Source: a virus
Direction: 5' to 3' (one strand)
Length of the DNA stretch: 35,050 nucleotides
Virus record (IMG/VR): IMGVR_UViG_3300044612_003363
Coordinates: 1 to 35,050 of that record
The position numbers were made by a program, and so were the translations under genes. The notes beneath the pieces are model-generated. The model was not told where the DNA came from and searched no databases. It worked only from the letters and a program-made list of their open reading frames with translations. Of the stretch, positions 18,024-25,376 are shown one piece after another (position 1 is the first letter of the stretch; every line of letters starts with the position of its first letter).

Positions 18024-18339
18024 TTTCTACCCACGACAGTGTCTCTTCATCCCAAATGTAGTCACCTTCTGGTCTTGGTGTTGGTGCTTGCCAATCGTTA
18101 TTACTGTCTAGTGACCATGACATAAACGGTTGGGGAGACACAAATTCGTCTCTGACCGAATCATAGGTGTATCCGGTTCCTGCATATTGCTTGCGTATTC
18201 GACCGTTATAACTAGTCTGTATCCAGGTTCCGCCTAGAAGGTTGTGACACCATTCTGCGCCGTTTTCTTCGTGCTCTTCTGCAACGACGATAACTCGTAA
18301 GACCTCATTTTCTGAGTTAATTTCTGCGAAATGTGCCAT
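18010..18339 (-). CDS. Hypothetical aquatic-phage protein (MAHFAEI type)
   Basis: A 109-residue protein of a type I recall from many marine and freshwater phages: it begins MAHFAEINSENEVLRVIVV, carries GGTWIQTSYNGRIRKQYAG and GYTYDSVRDEF, then PQPFMSWSLD and an end rich in W/E (YIWDEETLSWVE). It is usually located near tail fibre genes and may be a virion-associated or fibre-decoration protein; no biochemical function is known to me. It is the only minus-strand gene in the left two thirds, starting back-to-back with the desaturase gene over a 118-base intergenic region. An AGAAAG site lies seven bases before the ATG. Confidence 0.8.
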   Translation of the reverse strand: MAHFAEINSENEVLRVIVVAEEHEENGAEWCHNLLGGTWIQTSYNGRIRKQYAGTGYTYDSVRDEFVSPQPFMSWSLDSNNDWQAPTPRPEGDYIWDEETLSWVERSAS

Positions 18340-18442
18340 GTATTTTCTTTCTGTTCGACTACTTATCCAATAATAACAACATCAGAACCACCCATGCCGC
18401 TATTCCCGCACCTACATGCATGTTTAGCTCCCCTATGACCAG

Positions 18443-18451
18443 TGCTACCAT
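18443..18451 (+). promoter_or_regulatory. Extended -10 box for a leaderless start at 18458
   Basis: TGC followed by TACCAT ends six bases before ATG 18458, with no Shine-Dalgarno site in between. It is almost the same as the element before 19424 (AGTGCTA-C/G-CAT shared). It lies in the 118-base divergent region between 18339 and 18458; no strong -35 was seen. Confidence 0.5.
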
Positions 18452-18457
18452 TTAAGT

Positions 18458-19390
18458 ATGAAGTCGACAGAGACATGGTTTGTGAAAGAAAAATTACCAC
18501 AAGAAAAGGAAACAGAATTGGTGTCAAAGTATACAAGAAATTTTTCTTGGCCAATTGTTTTCGAGTGGATAATGGGTTTGGTGCTTTATGTCGGTGCTTT
18601 GGTTTTGTCTTTTAATGGTACCGTGCCATTATTTATGGGTTCTGCAATTATGTTTTTGTCTTACTTGGTTCTATTCAACTCAATGCATGGAGCTGGACAT
18701 AGACACTTCTCAAGAAACATAAAAAGAAACAGATGGATGGATACGATTATTGGCGAAGTATCAGCAAATTTGATACATATATCTTATAATCCATTTACAA
18801 AAATGCACCTTGAACACCACAGAAACACAAACGTACGCGACCTAGACCCTGATTTTTTGCCGAACTTTAAATTCAGGATGTTAAATGTGTTTTTTATTTT
18901 TTCATACCTAGTACGCACAGTTGCGGCTGTTCCAATTATTGGAAAAGCAATAATTAAAATGTTGCCCAAAACAGTCGAGAAGAAATGGGAGTCTAGAAAA
19001 AATAATGGATTAATCGTATACACAGATAACAGGACAAGGGCAACGCACATTATTATTTTGGCGTTTATATTTTTAGGGTACGGTTCTTATGGTTTCTGGT
19101 TGATTTTTTTGCCTTTTATCCTGCATCGTTATACGCTGATGATTGTTTTCATGTGGCTTCCTCACAGGTCGAGAAAATCAGCCAAGTACGAAAATTCCCG
19201 TGACCAAATAACTCCACTTCTTAATAGGTTGTCGTTTATGAAGGGGGTTGATTTCCACCTAGAGCACCATCTATACCCATCTATCCCAAGCTCACACTTA
19301 AGAAAACTTCATTTTGAAATACGGGATGATTTAGATAAAAACAAAGGTTCATACCTGGGTCGCTTTAACGGTAAGCCATGGATAGGTTAA
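18458..19390 (+). CDS. Membrane fatty acid desaturase / hydroxylase
   Basis: A 310-residue integral membrane di-iron enzyme. The three histidine boxes are complete: HGAGHRH (H77, H81, H83), HLEHHRN (H117, H120, H121) and HLEHHLYP (H267, H270, H271). These bind the two irons that activate oxygen. Hydrophobic segments near residues 33-73, 142-168 and 197-233 are membrane spans. The HxxHH-LYP third box is shared by fatty acid desaturases and carotenoid hydroxylases, so the substrate (lipid acyl chain, sterol-like lipid or carotenoid) is uncertain. As a phage-borne gene it would remodel host membrane lipids or pigments during infection. It has a leaderless-type start and is the first gene of the plus-strand island. 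Confidence 0.88.
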   Translation: MKSTETWFVKEKLPQEKETELVSKYTRNFSWPIVFEWIMGLVLYVGALVLSFNGTVPLFMGSAIMFLSYLVLFNSMHGAGHRHFSRNIKRNRWMDTIIGEVSANLIHISYNPFTKMHLEHHRNTNVRDLDPDFLPNFKFRMLNVFFIFSYLVRTVAAVPIIGKAIIKMLPKTVEKKWESRKNNGLIVYTDNRTRATHIIILAFIFLGYGSYGFWLIFLPFILHRYTLMIVFMWLPHRSRKSAKYENSRDQITPLLNRLSFMKGVDFHLEHHLYPSIPSSHLRKLHFEIRDDLDKNKGSYLGRFNGKPWIG

Positions 19391-19408
19391 TTTGATTAGT
19401 TCCGGAAG

Positions 19409-19417
19409 TGCTAGCAT
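19409..19417 (+). promoter_or_regulatory. Extended -10 box for a leaderless start at 19424
   Basis: TGC followed by TAGCAT ends six bases before ATG 19424 (spacer CTTGTC). There is no Shine-Dalgarno site. It lies in the 33-base gap after the desaturase gene, so the downstream lipocalin-like/peroxidase-like genes may have their own promoter. Confidence 0.5.
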
Positions 19418-19423
19418 CTTGTC

Positions 19424-19723
19424 ATGGAATTGATTGGTACGTGGTTCATAACAGCATCCTCCCCGCTCGGGAAAGAGACATACAACCTTCGCCTAAATAG
19501 TGATGGTTCTGGCTCTATTTCGCACGACAGGGGAACAGTTGAATTCTTGGACGCCTTGATAACAAGCTCTGATACATCATTAAATGTTAAAATTTGTGGC
19601 CACACAGACATTCCAATGAGCGTTGATTTCCTCTGCCAGTTTGAATCTATGGGAAAATCCCTAACTGGTTTTGTTGAGATTGGCGAATACGCAAACATTG
19701 AGCTCGCCGGGGTGAAGATATGA
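19424..19723 (+). CDS. Small lipocalin-like beta-barrel protein
   Basis: A 99-residue, strand-rich protein. It opens MELIGTWFITASSPLGKETYNLRL, then SDGSGSISHDRG, and closes LTGFVEIGEYANIELAGVKI. The GTW start, short strands every ten residues and final G-x-G-E/F-x-G strand resemble small calycin/lipocalin-like or avidin-like single-barrel proteins seen in bacteria. It may bind a small hydrophobic ligand such as a lipid or a 2OG oxygenase substrate. No signal peptide. It overlaps the peroxidase-like gene by ATGA, so the two are probably made together. Family call is tentative. Confidence 0.55.
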   Translation: MELIGTWFITASSPLGKETYNLRLNSDGSGSISHDRGTVEFLDALITSSDTSLNVKICGHTDIPMSVDFLCQFESMGKSLTGFVEIGEYANIELAGVKI

Positions 19724-20343
19724 CCATTAAATCAGTTTTTGATATGCCAATCAAATCAGTTGATGGCACCTTCGACGTGATGGATTCTGTGCGCGGTAAA
19801 GTTTGTTTATTCACGAACATAGTAACGAAGACTGACTATCAGCCAAGATGTAGTCCTATCTGGTCATACGCTAGAGCTGCAAGGCAGTTATGGGAATTTC
19901 AGAAATTGCATGAAATGTTTTCAGATAAGGGTTTTAGCGTTGTCGGTTTCCCATGCAACCAGTTTGGCGAGATGGAACCATCGAACAACGAAGATATAAG
20001 TCAATTTATTTCTGAAGCTTATCCATTTGTTACTTTTCCAATTACCGAAAAAGTTGAAGTGAACGGCCCTAACGAGCATCAAATATGGAGTTTTCTCAAA
20101 GGGGATATAGTGCGCGCCTTTGATGACAACAAAGCCGATGGCTCGGACAGGGCTGCAGATGGACAAAACCTCGCAGGACAAGCCATTATGCGAATCCCGC
20201 ATAACTATGAAAAATTTATGGTGAGCAGAGATGGCCAGCAGGTTGGAAGATTCAATTGGGCAGACCTGCCATTGGCTGACAAGCCACTCGCCGCTGGTTC
20301 ATCATGGACAGTGATGGAAGCAGTGAAATCACTTGTAGGTTAA
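19720..20343 (+). CDS. Glutathione-peroxidase-like protein lacking the usual catalytic Cys
   Basis: A 207-residue thioredoxin-fold protein with the GPx signature GFPCNQFGEMEP at residues 76-87 and FVTFPITEKVEVNG at 103-116, both diagnostic of the family. The peroxidatic site, normally NVASKC(or U)G, reads NIVTKTD (33-39), with Thr38 in the Cys position. A Cys (C44) lies six residues further on in an inserted segment (PRCSPIWSYARAARQ). The tetrad Gln (Q81) is kept, but the WNFEKF motif is HNYEKF (161-166), so the Trp is lost. It may use C44, may be a redox-inactive relative, or may have a different substrate. Coupled to the preceding gene by ATGA. Confidence 0.78.
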   Translation: MTIKSVFDMPIKSVDGTFDVMDSVRGKVCLFTNIVTKTDYQPRCSPIWSYARAARQLWEFQKLHEMFSDKGFSVVGFPCNQFGEMEPSNNEDISQFISEAYPFVTFPITEKVEVNGPNEHQIWSFLKGDIVRAFDDNKADGSDRAADGQNLAGQAIMRIPHNYEKFMVSRDGQQVGRFNWADLPLADKPLAAGSSWTVMEAVKSLVG

Positions 20344-20345
20344 TT

Positions 20346-21344
20346 ATGAAAATGCCATCTACTCCACATATTGGTGCGGAAGAACTATCAGAAATCAGCG
20401 AAATCGTTTCTGAAGACCTTGGTAGCGGGATAGTCGTTTTTAGAAACGCATTCAATGTTGAGGACTGGATTCTCAAGCACATCGACGAGTGTGCAGCAGA
20501 AGCCCACAAGAGTCGCTGGTCCTACGTGACCGATGAAGACGGCATAGAGTATGGAATCAACGAGGATGGCTTTAGGTATCGTCTAGAAGACGTCCCAAAT
20601 GCCCCTGTAAGGCTCCTGGAGCCCGTTACAGAGGCGACAAGCCCAGATGTGGTCGAATACTTCACAAGTCTTGAGGACGCCATCTACAAGTGCCTGATTC
20701 GCTATACAGATATGTTCCCATTAATCGTTGGGAGCCTCTGGTGGAGGACAAGGGGTCACATACTCAGGTACGACGGTGGCGGGATACTTGGATGGCACCA
20801 AGACAACGACACGAACTATAAAGTCACCCAGGGTGTCAGATACATGCCACGTGGGCAGGTAGCACTCAGACAGACGGCTGGCGCTTTGGCATATTTCAAT
20901 GATTGTGTAGATAGCGCCGATGAGCTTGATGGGACCAACTTTGCTGGTGGGCACCTTAAGTTTGCATACCTCGGTATTGATTACAAGCCTAGAAAAGGAG
21001 ACATCATCATGTTTCCAACCAACTACATCTGCGCACACGGAGTGACAAAGATGGAGGGTGGAACCAGGTACGCATATCTTTCGTTCTTTGGCCAAGGCGG
21101 AACCGACAATGCGGCGAATATAAGAATTAAAGAGAAAGATGCAAGCATCCAATGGTGTGAGCCAGTTTGGTTTGACAATATTTACGACGACTACGAGCTT
21201 TATTGTAAATCCGAGTACTCAATTTGGTCGAAACCAACACCAGGCCTAGAACTTGGCTCCAATCCTGTTTTCCAAAACAGATGTGTGACGCAGTATGGTG
21301 AAACACACACCGCCCTGGAGGTGAATCAAGTTGAAACGATATGA
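20346..21344 (+). CDS. 2OG-Fe(II) oxygenase, 'LGGGVVVF' subfamily, member 1
   Basis: A 332-residue Fe(II)/2-oxoglutarate dioxygenase, which would hydroxylate a protein or small-molecule substrate using O2 and 2-oxoglutarate. I start it at ATG 20346, two bases after the preceding stop. Iron ligands: H151-Q-D153 and H231; R241 (GGTRYAYLSF) binds 2OG. The N-terminus carries the subfamily signature DLGSGIVVFRNAF, the core has LWWRTRGHILRYDGGG and an NFAGGHLKF strand. Downstream ISWSKP-type residues form an extended C-tail. It aligns with the next gene along nearly its whole length, a tandem duplicate. Confidence 0.85.
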   Translation: MKMPSTPHIGAEELSEISEIVSEDLGSGIVVFRNAFNVEDWILKHIDECAAEAHKSRWSYVTDEDGIEYGINEDGFRYRLEDVPNAPVRLLEPVTEATSPDVVEYFTSLEDAIYKCLIRYTDMFPLIVGSLWWRTRGHILRYDGGGILGWHQDNDTNYKVTQGVRYMPRGQVALRQTAGALAYFNDCVDSADELDGTNFAGGHLKFAYLGIDYKPRKGDIIMFPTNYICAHGVTKMEGGTRYAYLSFFGQGGTDNAANIRIKEKDASIQWCEPVWFDNIYDDYELYCKSEYSIWSKPTPGLELGSNPVFQNRCVTQYGETHTALEVNQVETI

Positions 21345-22320
21345 AGTTGATACACCAGATATTTCGGGTGAAGCACTAGAGGAAATACGCAATCTTAAAT
21401 TCACCGACCTTGGTGGTGGGGTTGTTGTTTTTCATGATGTGATGGACGTAGACCTGCCATTGATGTCAAAGTGGATAGACGATAACGCGTTGGCCGCACA
21501 CCAACAAAGATGGAAATACGACATTGACAAAAACGGTGTTGTGTATGCAAAAAACGAAGACGGAAACAAGTTCTCTATTGAACAAGTTGAAACCGTTCCA
21601 GTGAGAGTTCTCGAGCCAGTGCAGGACGGCACAGAAGAAGAAATAGTCGAAATAATCAGAGGATGGGAAGACTCCATCTATAAAACGTTAATCAGGTACA
21701 TAGACATGTTCCCTCTGGTGGTTGGAACCATATGGTGGAGAAACCGTGGCCATGTTCTTAGATACGACCCAGGTAAGCATCTTGGTCTACATAATGACAA
21801 CGACACTAACTATAGAGCCACTGGTGGAGAGAGATACATTCCGTACGGGCAGGTTGGAGCAAGGCAGACTGTCGCCGTGCTTCTATACATAAATGATTGT
21901 GTTGATTCTGTCGACGAGCTTGATGGCACAAATTACAGCGGTGGCGAATTGTATTTCCCATACCTAAACATAAGCCATAAGGCCAAAAAAGGCGACATCA
22001 TAATCTTCCCAACAAACTATGTCGCATCCCACGGAGTTAATGAAGTAACTGGTGGAACAAGGTATGCATACTTGGAGTTCTTCTCGCAAGGCAGCCCAGA
22101 CATAAACATCAGACTCGAAGTTGCCGAGCCAGATGAGGTTTCAAGCTGGTGTGTTCCACACTGGATAGACACTGTTTACGATGATTACCAAAAGTACTCA
22201 AATCACATCAAGCAGAATTACTCTCACCTGAAAGAAAACAGCAACAAAATTGACTATCTGGTCAGGAACCTTGAAGGGGAAAAAGGTTATATAAATCCGT
22301 TAAATAGAAAGCTTGATTGA
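21331..22320 (+). CDS. 2OG-Fe(II) oxygenase, 'LGGGVVVF' subfamily, member 2
   Basis: The 329-residue tandem paralogue of the preceding gene. The start is TTG 21331, supported by GGAGG nine bases upstream; it overlaps the previous gene by 14 bases. Ligands: H154-N-D156 and H234, with R244 in GGTRYAYLEFF as the 2OG-binding Arg. Same signature (DLGGGVVVFHDVM), same core (IWWRNRGHVLRYDPG), same ELDGTNYSGGELYFPY segment. The last 60 residues are charged and probably helical. It presumably shares or complements the substrate of member 1; divergence of the N-terminal 150 residues may set specificity. Confidence 0.85.
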   Translation: MKRYEVDTPDISGEALEEIRNLKFTDLGGGVVVFHDVMDVDLPLMSKWIDDNALAAHQQRWKYDIDKNGVVYAKNEDGNKFSIEQVETVPVRVLEPVQDGTEEEIVEIIRGWEDSIYKTLIRYIDMFPLVVGTIWWRNRGHVLRYDPGKHLGLHNDNDTNYRATGGERYIPYGQVGARQTVAVLLYINDCVDSVDELDGTNYSGGELYFPYLNISHKAKKGDIIIFPTNYVASHGVNEVTGGTRYAYLEFFSQGSPDINIRLEVAEPDEVSSWCVPHWIDTVYDDYQKYSNHIKQNYSHLKENSNKIDYLVRNLEGEKGYINPLNRKLD

Positions 22321-22865
22321 TTGTGGCGAATATAGGAATTGTTTCAATGGGGAATATGGGGCTCACCATAGCGGCAAGTATGATTAACTCAGGCAACAAA
22401 ATTCACTGGACATCAGAGGGCCGCTCTGAACAAACAAAACAAAATGGGAGAAACCTTAAAGGCTCAATAGAGCACGCAAACATGCAAGAACTTTTCAATG
22501 CTTCAGATGTTGTATTTTGCATTGGCAGGCTTGGGGCAGGAATAGACACAATTAATTCAGCCGCAGATAATAAATTTGAAGGGATATATGTAGACGGGAA
22601 TAATCTCAGCGGTGAATCTTCAGAGAAAGAAATAAGCGAAATAGCTGAATCTGCAAATTTAAAATACGTAGAGGCCCTATTCAGGGGTTACCCAATTGGG
22701 TATGACCAGGGTGGTGGTGAGGATAAGCGAGACTTATATCTGTCTGGGCAATCAGAGTTTGCAAAAGTTGTTGAATCTTTATTTTCTGACGGGATTTGGA
22801 AAGTTCACATTGTCCAAGAATCAGCAAAAGCATTAAACAGAACAAGATTCAAAAGACTCTTTTAG
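22317..22865 (+). CDS. Short Rossmann-fold NAD(P)-binding protein, hydroxyisobutyrate dehydrogenase-like
   Basis: A 182-residue protein beginning ANIGIVSMGNMGLTIAAS. GIVSMGNMG matches the GxGxMG dinucleotide loop of 3-hydroxyisobutyrate/6-phosphogluconate-type dehydrogenases. The rest follows Rossmann topology (SDVVFCIGRLG, then IYVDGNNLSGESS and ALFRGYPIG). Full dehydrogenases of this family are near 290 residues; this one lacks the all-helical second domain, so it is truncated or relies on a partner. It starts at TTG 22317 (TTGA overlap with the stop of the preceding gene) or at GTG 22323. It ends four bases inside the convergent oxygenase gene. Partial oxidation of a hydroxylated product is one possible role. 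Confidence 0.65.
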   Translation: MIVANIGIVSMGNMGLTIAASMINSGNKIHWTSEGRSEQTKQNGRNLKGSIEHANMQELFNASDVVFCIGRLGAGIDTINSAADNKFEGIYVDGNNLSGESSEKEISEIAESANLKYVEALFRGYPIGYDQGGGEDKRDLYLSGQSEFAKVVESLFSDGIWKVHIVQESAKALNRTRFKRLF

Positions 22866-23590
22866 TCAACTTCCCCAACCAAGACTGTTTTCTGAAGATT
22901 ATTTCCAGTTCCAGAATTTCTTTTAAGTTCTTGAGCCCATTCATATGAGCCTTCTTTTTCTTCTTGTCCGTTGCCGTGAAAGAACCAGCTAAGGAAAGCC
23001 CATCTCTCCCCTCCGCTAACCTCGGAAACTTCGTGACATCCTATAAAGTTTGAAGGGTAGATAATTGCCGAGCCTGTTTCTGGCTTAACATTTATCCCCC
23101 ATATTCTGAATAGGACATCTCCTCCAGAGTATGAATCATTCAAAAATATTGAAGTTGTAAGCGTGTTGAAAGCCGGACTAGTTGTCATTGGTTCGAGAGT
23201 CCCATGCTTATAGGGTATGTTGCAGTCAGAGTGCGGACCCATGTCGTTTCCATCGCCATATCTAATCAAGTAGCCATCAGTTTGGCCAGTTATGCACTCC
23301 AAGGCAACCGGGAAAATTTTGCAATACTCGACTACCGCTGAGTATATAGATTCTCTGAGCTTCTTGGTTACATCGAATTCCCCTATGTTCGTGTATCTAC
23401 TCGGAGATTTGCTTTTACTAATCTCGTCAAACTCATAACCACCGTCGCTTATTGTCTTTCCATCCACTATGGAATAACCCTGGGGGGCAGTAGACTCAAA
23501 TATGTGGTTTATCTCATCTGTGTCATCTTGGGATATTTGAACCAAATCTCGCACCAAAACTATGCCGCTACCAAGGTGCACTAATTTCAT
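22862..23590 (-). CDS. 2OG-Fe(II) oxygenase, 'LGGGVVVF' subfamily, member 3 (short)
   Basis: A 242-residue paralogue. Ligands: H120-S-D122 and H186, with R196 (GGERWAFLSWF) as the 2OG-binding residue. The signature at residues 4-14 is VHLGSGIVLVRD. FLNDSYSGGDVLFRIW replaces the longer GG strand of members 1 and 2, and the C-terminal tail is shorter. GGAG lies seven bases before the ATG, while the gene overlaps its upstream neighbour by four bases (ATGA). It is the last gene of the minus-strand oxygenase series and its end overlaps the end of the plus-strand Rossmann gene by four bases. Confidence 0.83.
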   Translation of the reverse strand: MKLVHLGSGIVLVRDLVQISQDDTDEINHIFESTAPQGYSIVDGKTISDGGYEFDEISKSKSPSRYTNIGEFDVTKKLRESIYSAVVEYCKIFPVALECITGQTDGYLIRYGDGNDMGPHSDCNIPYKHGTLEPMTTSPAFNTLTTSIFLNDSYSGGDVLFRIWGINVKPETGSAIIYPSNFIGCHEVSEVSGGERWAFLSWFFHGNGQEEKEGSYEWAQELKRNSGTGNNLQKTVLVGEVD

Positions 23591-24498
23591 AGACTTTCTC
23601 CGAGGGCTAGCCTGTAAGTTTTGGAAGATTTATCCTCACCAACAGAATCTAGGTACTCTAAAAACTTTTCTCTCAAATAAGGAATATATACGTTTGAAGA
23701 TATTGCAGCTTTTTCTGGATTAACTTCTGGGTCTTCAACTTCTTCATTGACTATTGGATTTGGGGTTCCATGCGCATACCATCCAAGATATGTGAATCTT
23801 TCTCCAGATTCGACAGGAGTGACTTCGTGTGCGGCAACATAGTTGGAAGGAAACATAAGAATGTCGCCACGCATTGGACTGTAATCAATATTAAGATATG
23901 TGAATTTATGATGACCCCCAGTAAAGTCGCCAGGGCCAAAACCCTCATAACCGAAACCTCGCGAACCATAGCCATCAACACAGGTGCCAAAATAAACAAT
24001 GCAAGAGACCGTATTCCTTGACGCTAGCTGATGCGGGGGATGAGGAATTCCGTAAACGTAATCAACGCTTGTGTCACTATGCTCACCTATGTATCCACCG
24101 CAGTCAGATGAGTAGTTAACCAAATGCCCTTTGACTTTCCACCAAATATTTTTATACGACAGAGGGAACATGTGCATGTATTTGAGGAGATACCTGTCTT
24201 TTGAATCTTCCAGAAAAGTAAAAAGACTAACCACTTCAGCCCTAGTGTCCTGATGGACCCTTGAGCCTCTTTTGGGCATTTTGTCAATTCCGTTTTTTGA
24301 GAAGAAATATCCGCTTCTGTTCACATATTCTTCTTGACCACTGTCTGGATTTATTGCTGGAGAGTACATTTCTGCAACCTCTCTATCAACTATCTCCTTA
24401 GATACACTGTTGGCAAACGCCCAATCAACAGAAACAGCATTTCTAAAAACCACAACACCTCCGCCAAGGTGTTCTGCTTTAGCATCGTTAAAAATCAT
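23587..24498 (-). CDS. 2OG-Fe(II) oxygenase, 'LGGGVVVF' subfamily, member 4
   Basis: A 303-residue paralogue. Ligands: H140-S-D142 and H224, R234 (SGERFTYLGWY) for 2OG. Signature HLGGGVVVFRNAV at residues 10-22. Between the HxD site and the GG strand (DFTGGHHKFTYL) it carries an extra Gly/Tyr-rich loop (CVDGYGSRGFGYEGFGPG, residues about 173-190) not present in the others, which probably borders the substrate pocket. Overlaps the upstream member 5 by ATGA and runs into member 3 by ATGA, so the three are made as one translational unit. Confidence 0.85.
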   Translation of the reverse strand: MIFNDAKAEHLGGGVVVFRNAVSVDWAFANSVSKEIVDREVAEMYSPAINPDSGQEEYVNRSGYFFSKNGIDKMPKRGSRVHQDTRAEVVSLFTFLEDSKDRYLLKYMHMFPLSYKNIWWKVKGHLVNYSSDCGGYIGEHSDTSVDYVYGIPHPPHQLASRNTVSCIVYFGTCVDGYGSRGFGYEGFGPGDFTGGHHKFTYLNIDYSPMRGDILMFPSNYVAAHEVTPVESGERFTYLGWYAHGTPNPIVNEEVEDPEVNPEKAAISSNVYIPYLREKFLEYLDSVGEDKSSKTYRLALGESL

Positions 24499-25355
24499 TT
24501 ATGGTCATTCTTTCGTGATTTGAAAGGCATTACCTCGTTTGGTATTTTGCCTTCATCGCCATATTTATCCATTAGATATTCATCATAGTCACTTACTATG
24601 TTTTTCATCCACCACTGACCACCAACTGGTCTATCGGTATACAAATCAGGGTCCATAGGAGTTATGCCCCTATCGTCTTGCGCGGAACCCTGCGAGAATA
24701 GACATAAGTACGTGTACCTGCAGCCCGAAGTAACTTCAAGTATCTCATGTGCTCCAAGATAGTTGGATGGCATAAACACAATGCTTCCAGCTCTAGGTTT
24801 TATTGTTGCCCCTACATGCGGAATAACCATTTCTCCGCCAGAAAAAGACATTTCGCTACAATCACCGTCTTCACAATTGTCATTAAGATAAACAAGAACT
24901 GTTATTACTGCTCTTGTTGCATTCTCTACTGGCGGGAATTGCCCATACCTATAATTAACATCGTTGTCGCAATGTAGGCCAAGTTTTGCTCCAGTTGGAT
25001 ATTTGAGTGCATGTCCTTCAGTTCTCCACCATAAGCACTGCAGTATTCCGGGGAATAATTCAATATATCGCAAAAGGCATTCGTAAACCACTTTTTCGCA
25101 TTCCCAAAAAAAGGGGTGATTTAGATTTTGAATCCTTATTGGAGTTTTTGCTATTGACTCAAGTTCAAATATGAATCCACTTCTGTTCACTGCATGAATT
25201 GGCTCACCATTTTCATCAAGAATGTATTCGTACTGCTCTTTTATGGACTCCACCGCAAGCTTGTCTATTATTTTAACTATTTCACCTACGGGTACATCAA
25301 TGGCGTCTTCAAATACAACGACACCACCACCAAGGTCTCTTAGTCCAGAATTCAT
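24495..25355 (-). CDS. 2OG-Fe(II) oxygenase, 'LGGGVVVF' subfamily, member 5
   Basis: A 286-residue paralogue. Ligands: H128-C-D130 and H203, R213 (SGCRYTYLCLF). Signature DLGGGVVVFEDAI at residues 7-19; core LWWRTEGHALKYPTG like members 1 and 2. The GG strand is SFSGGEMVIPHV. It heads the three-gene translational block 25355-22862. A TGA-TATGTT box six bases before the ATG and no Shine-Dalgarno suggest a leaderless promoter, in the 21-base gap to the upstream gene. Confidence 0.85.
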   Translation of the reverse strand: MNSGLRDLGGGVVVFEDAIDVPVGEIVKIIDKLAVESIKEQYEYILDENGEPIHAVNRSGFIFELESIAKTPIRIQNLNHPFFWECEKVVYECLLRYIELFPGILQCLWWRTEGHALKYPTGAKLGLHCDNDVNYRYGQFPPVENATRAVITVLVYLNDNCEDGDCSEMSFSGGEMVIPHVGATIKPRAGSIVFMPSNYLGAHEILEVTSGCRYTYLCLFSQGSAQDDRGITPMDPDLYTDRPVGGQWWMKNIVSDYDEYLMDKYGDEGKIPNEVMPFKSRKNDHK

Positions 25356-25361
25356 GGAAAA

Positions 25362-25370
25362 AACATATCA
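25362..25370 (-). promoter_or_regulatory. Extended -10 box for a leaderless start at 25355
   Basis: On the minus strand TGA followed by TATGTT ends six bases before ATG 25355 (spacer TTTTCC). There is no Shine-Dalgarno site. It fits the TGN-TANNNT element seen before 2070, 18458, 19424 and 31424. Confidence 0.45.
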
Positions 25371-25376
25371 CATTCT

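Noticed and set aside
18363-18554. Minus-strand ORF of 63 codons ending in a Cys/Gly-rich GNSGMGGSDVVIIG
   Set aside because: It runs antisense into the first 97 bases of the desaturase gene, lacks a Shine-Dalgarno site and its hydrophobic N-terminus is an antisense reading of a hydrophilic region. A remnant of a fibre end is possible but not supported.
19411-19698. Minus-strand ORF of 95 codons opposite the lipocalin-like gene
   Set aside because: Antisense of a well-structured plus gene with a promoter-like element and coupling to the next gene.
19830-19850. Selenocysteine (UGA) in the peroxidase-like gene
   Set aside because: The Cys/Sec position is an ordinary ACT codon; the TGA seen there is out of frame and no SECIS-like hairpin was noticed.
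20304-20345. Longer start for the first 2OG oxygenase
   Set aside because: It overlaps the peroxidase-like gene by 40 bases and adds no conserved residues; ATG 20346 lies right after the preceding stop.
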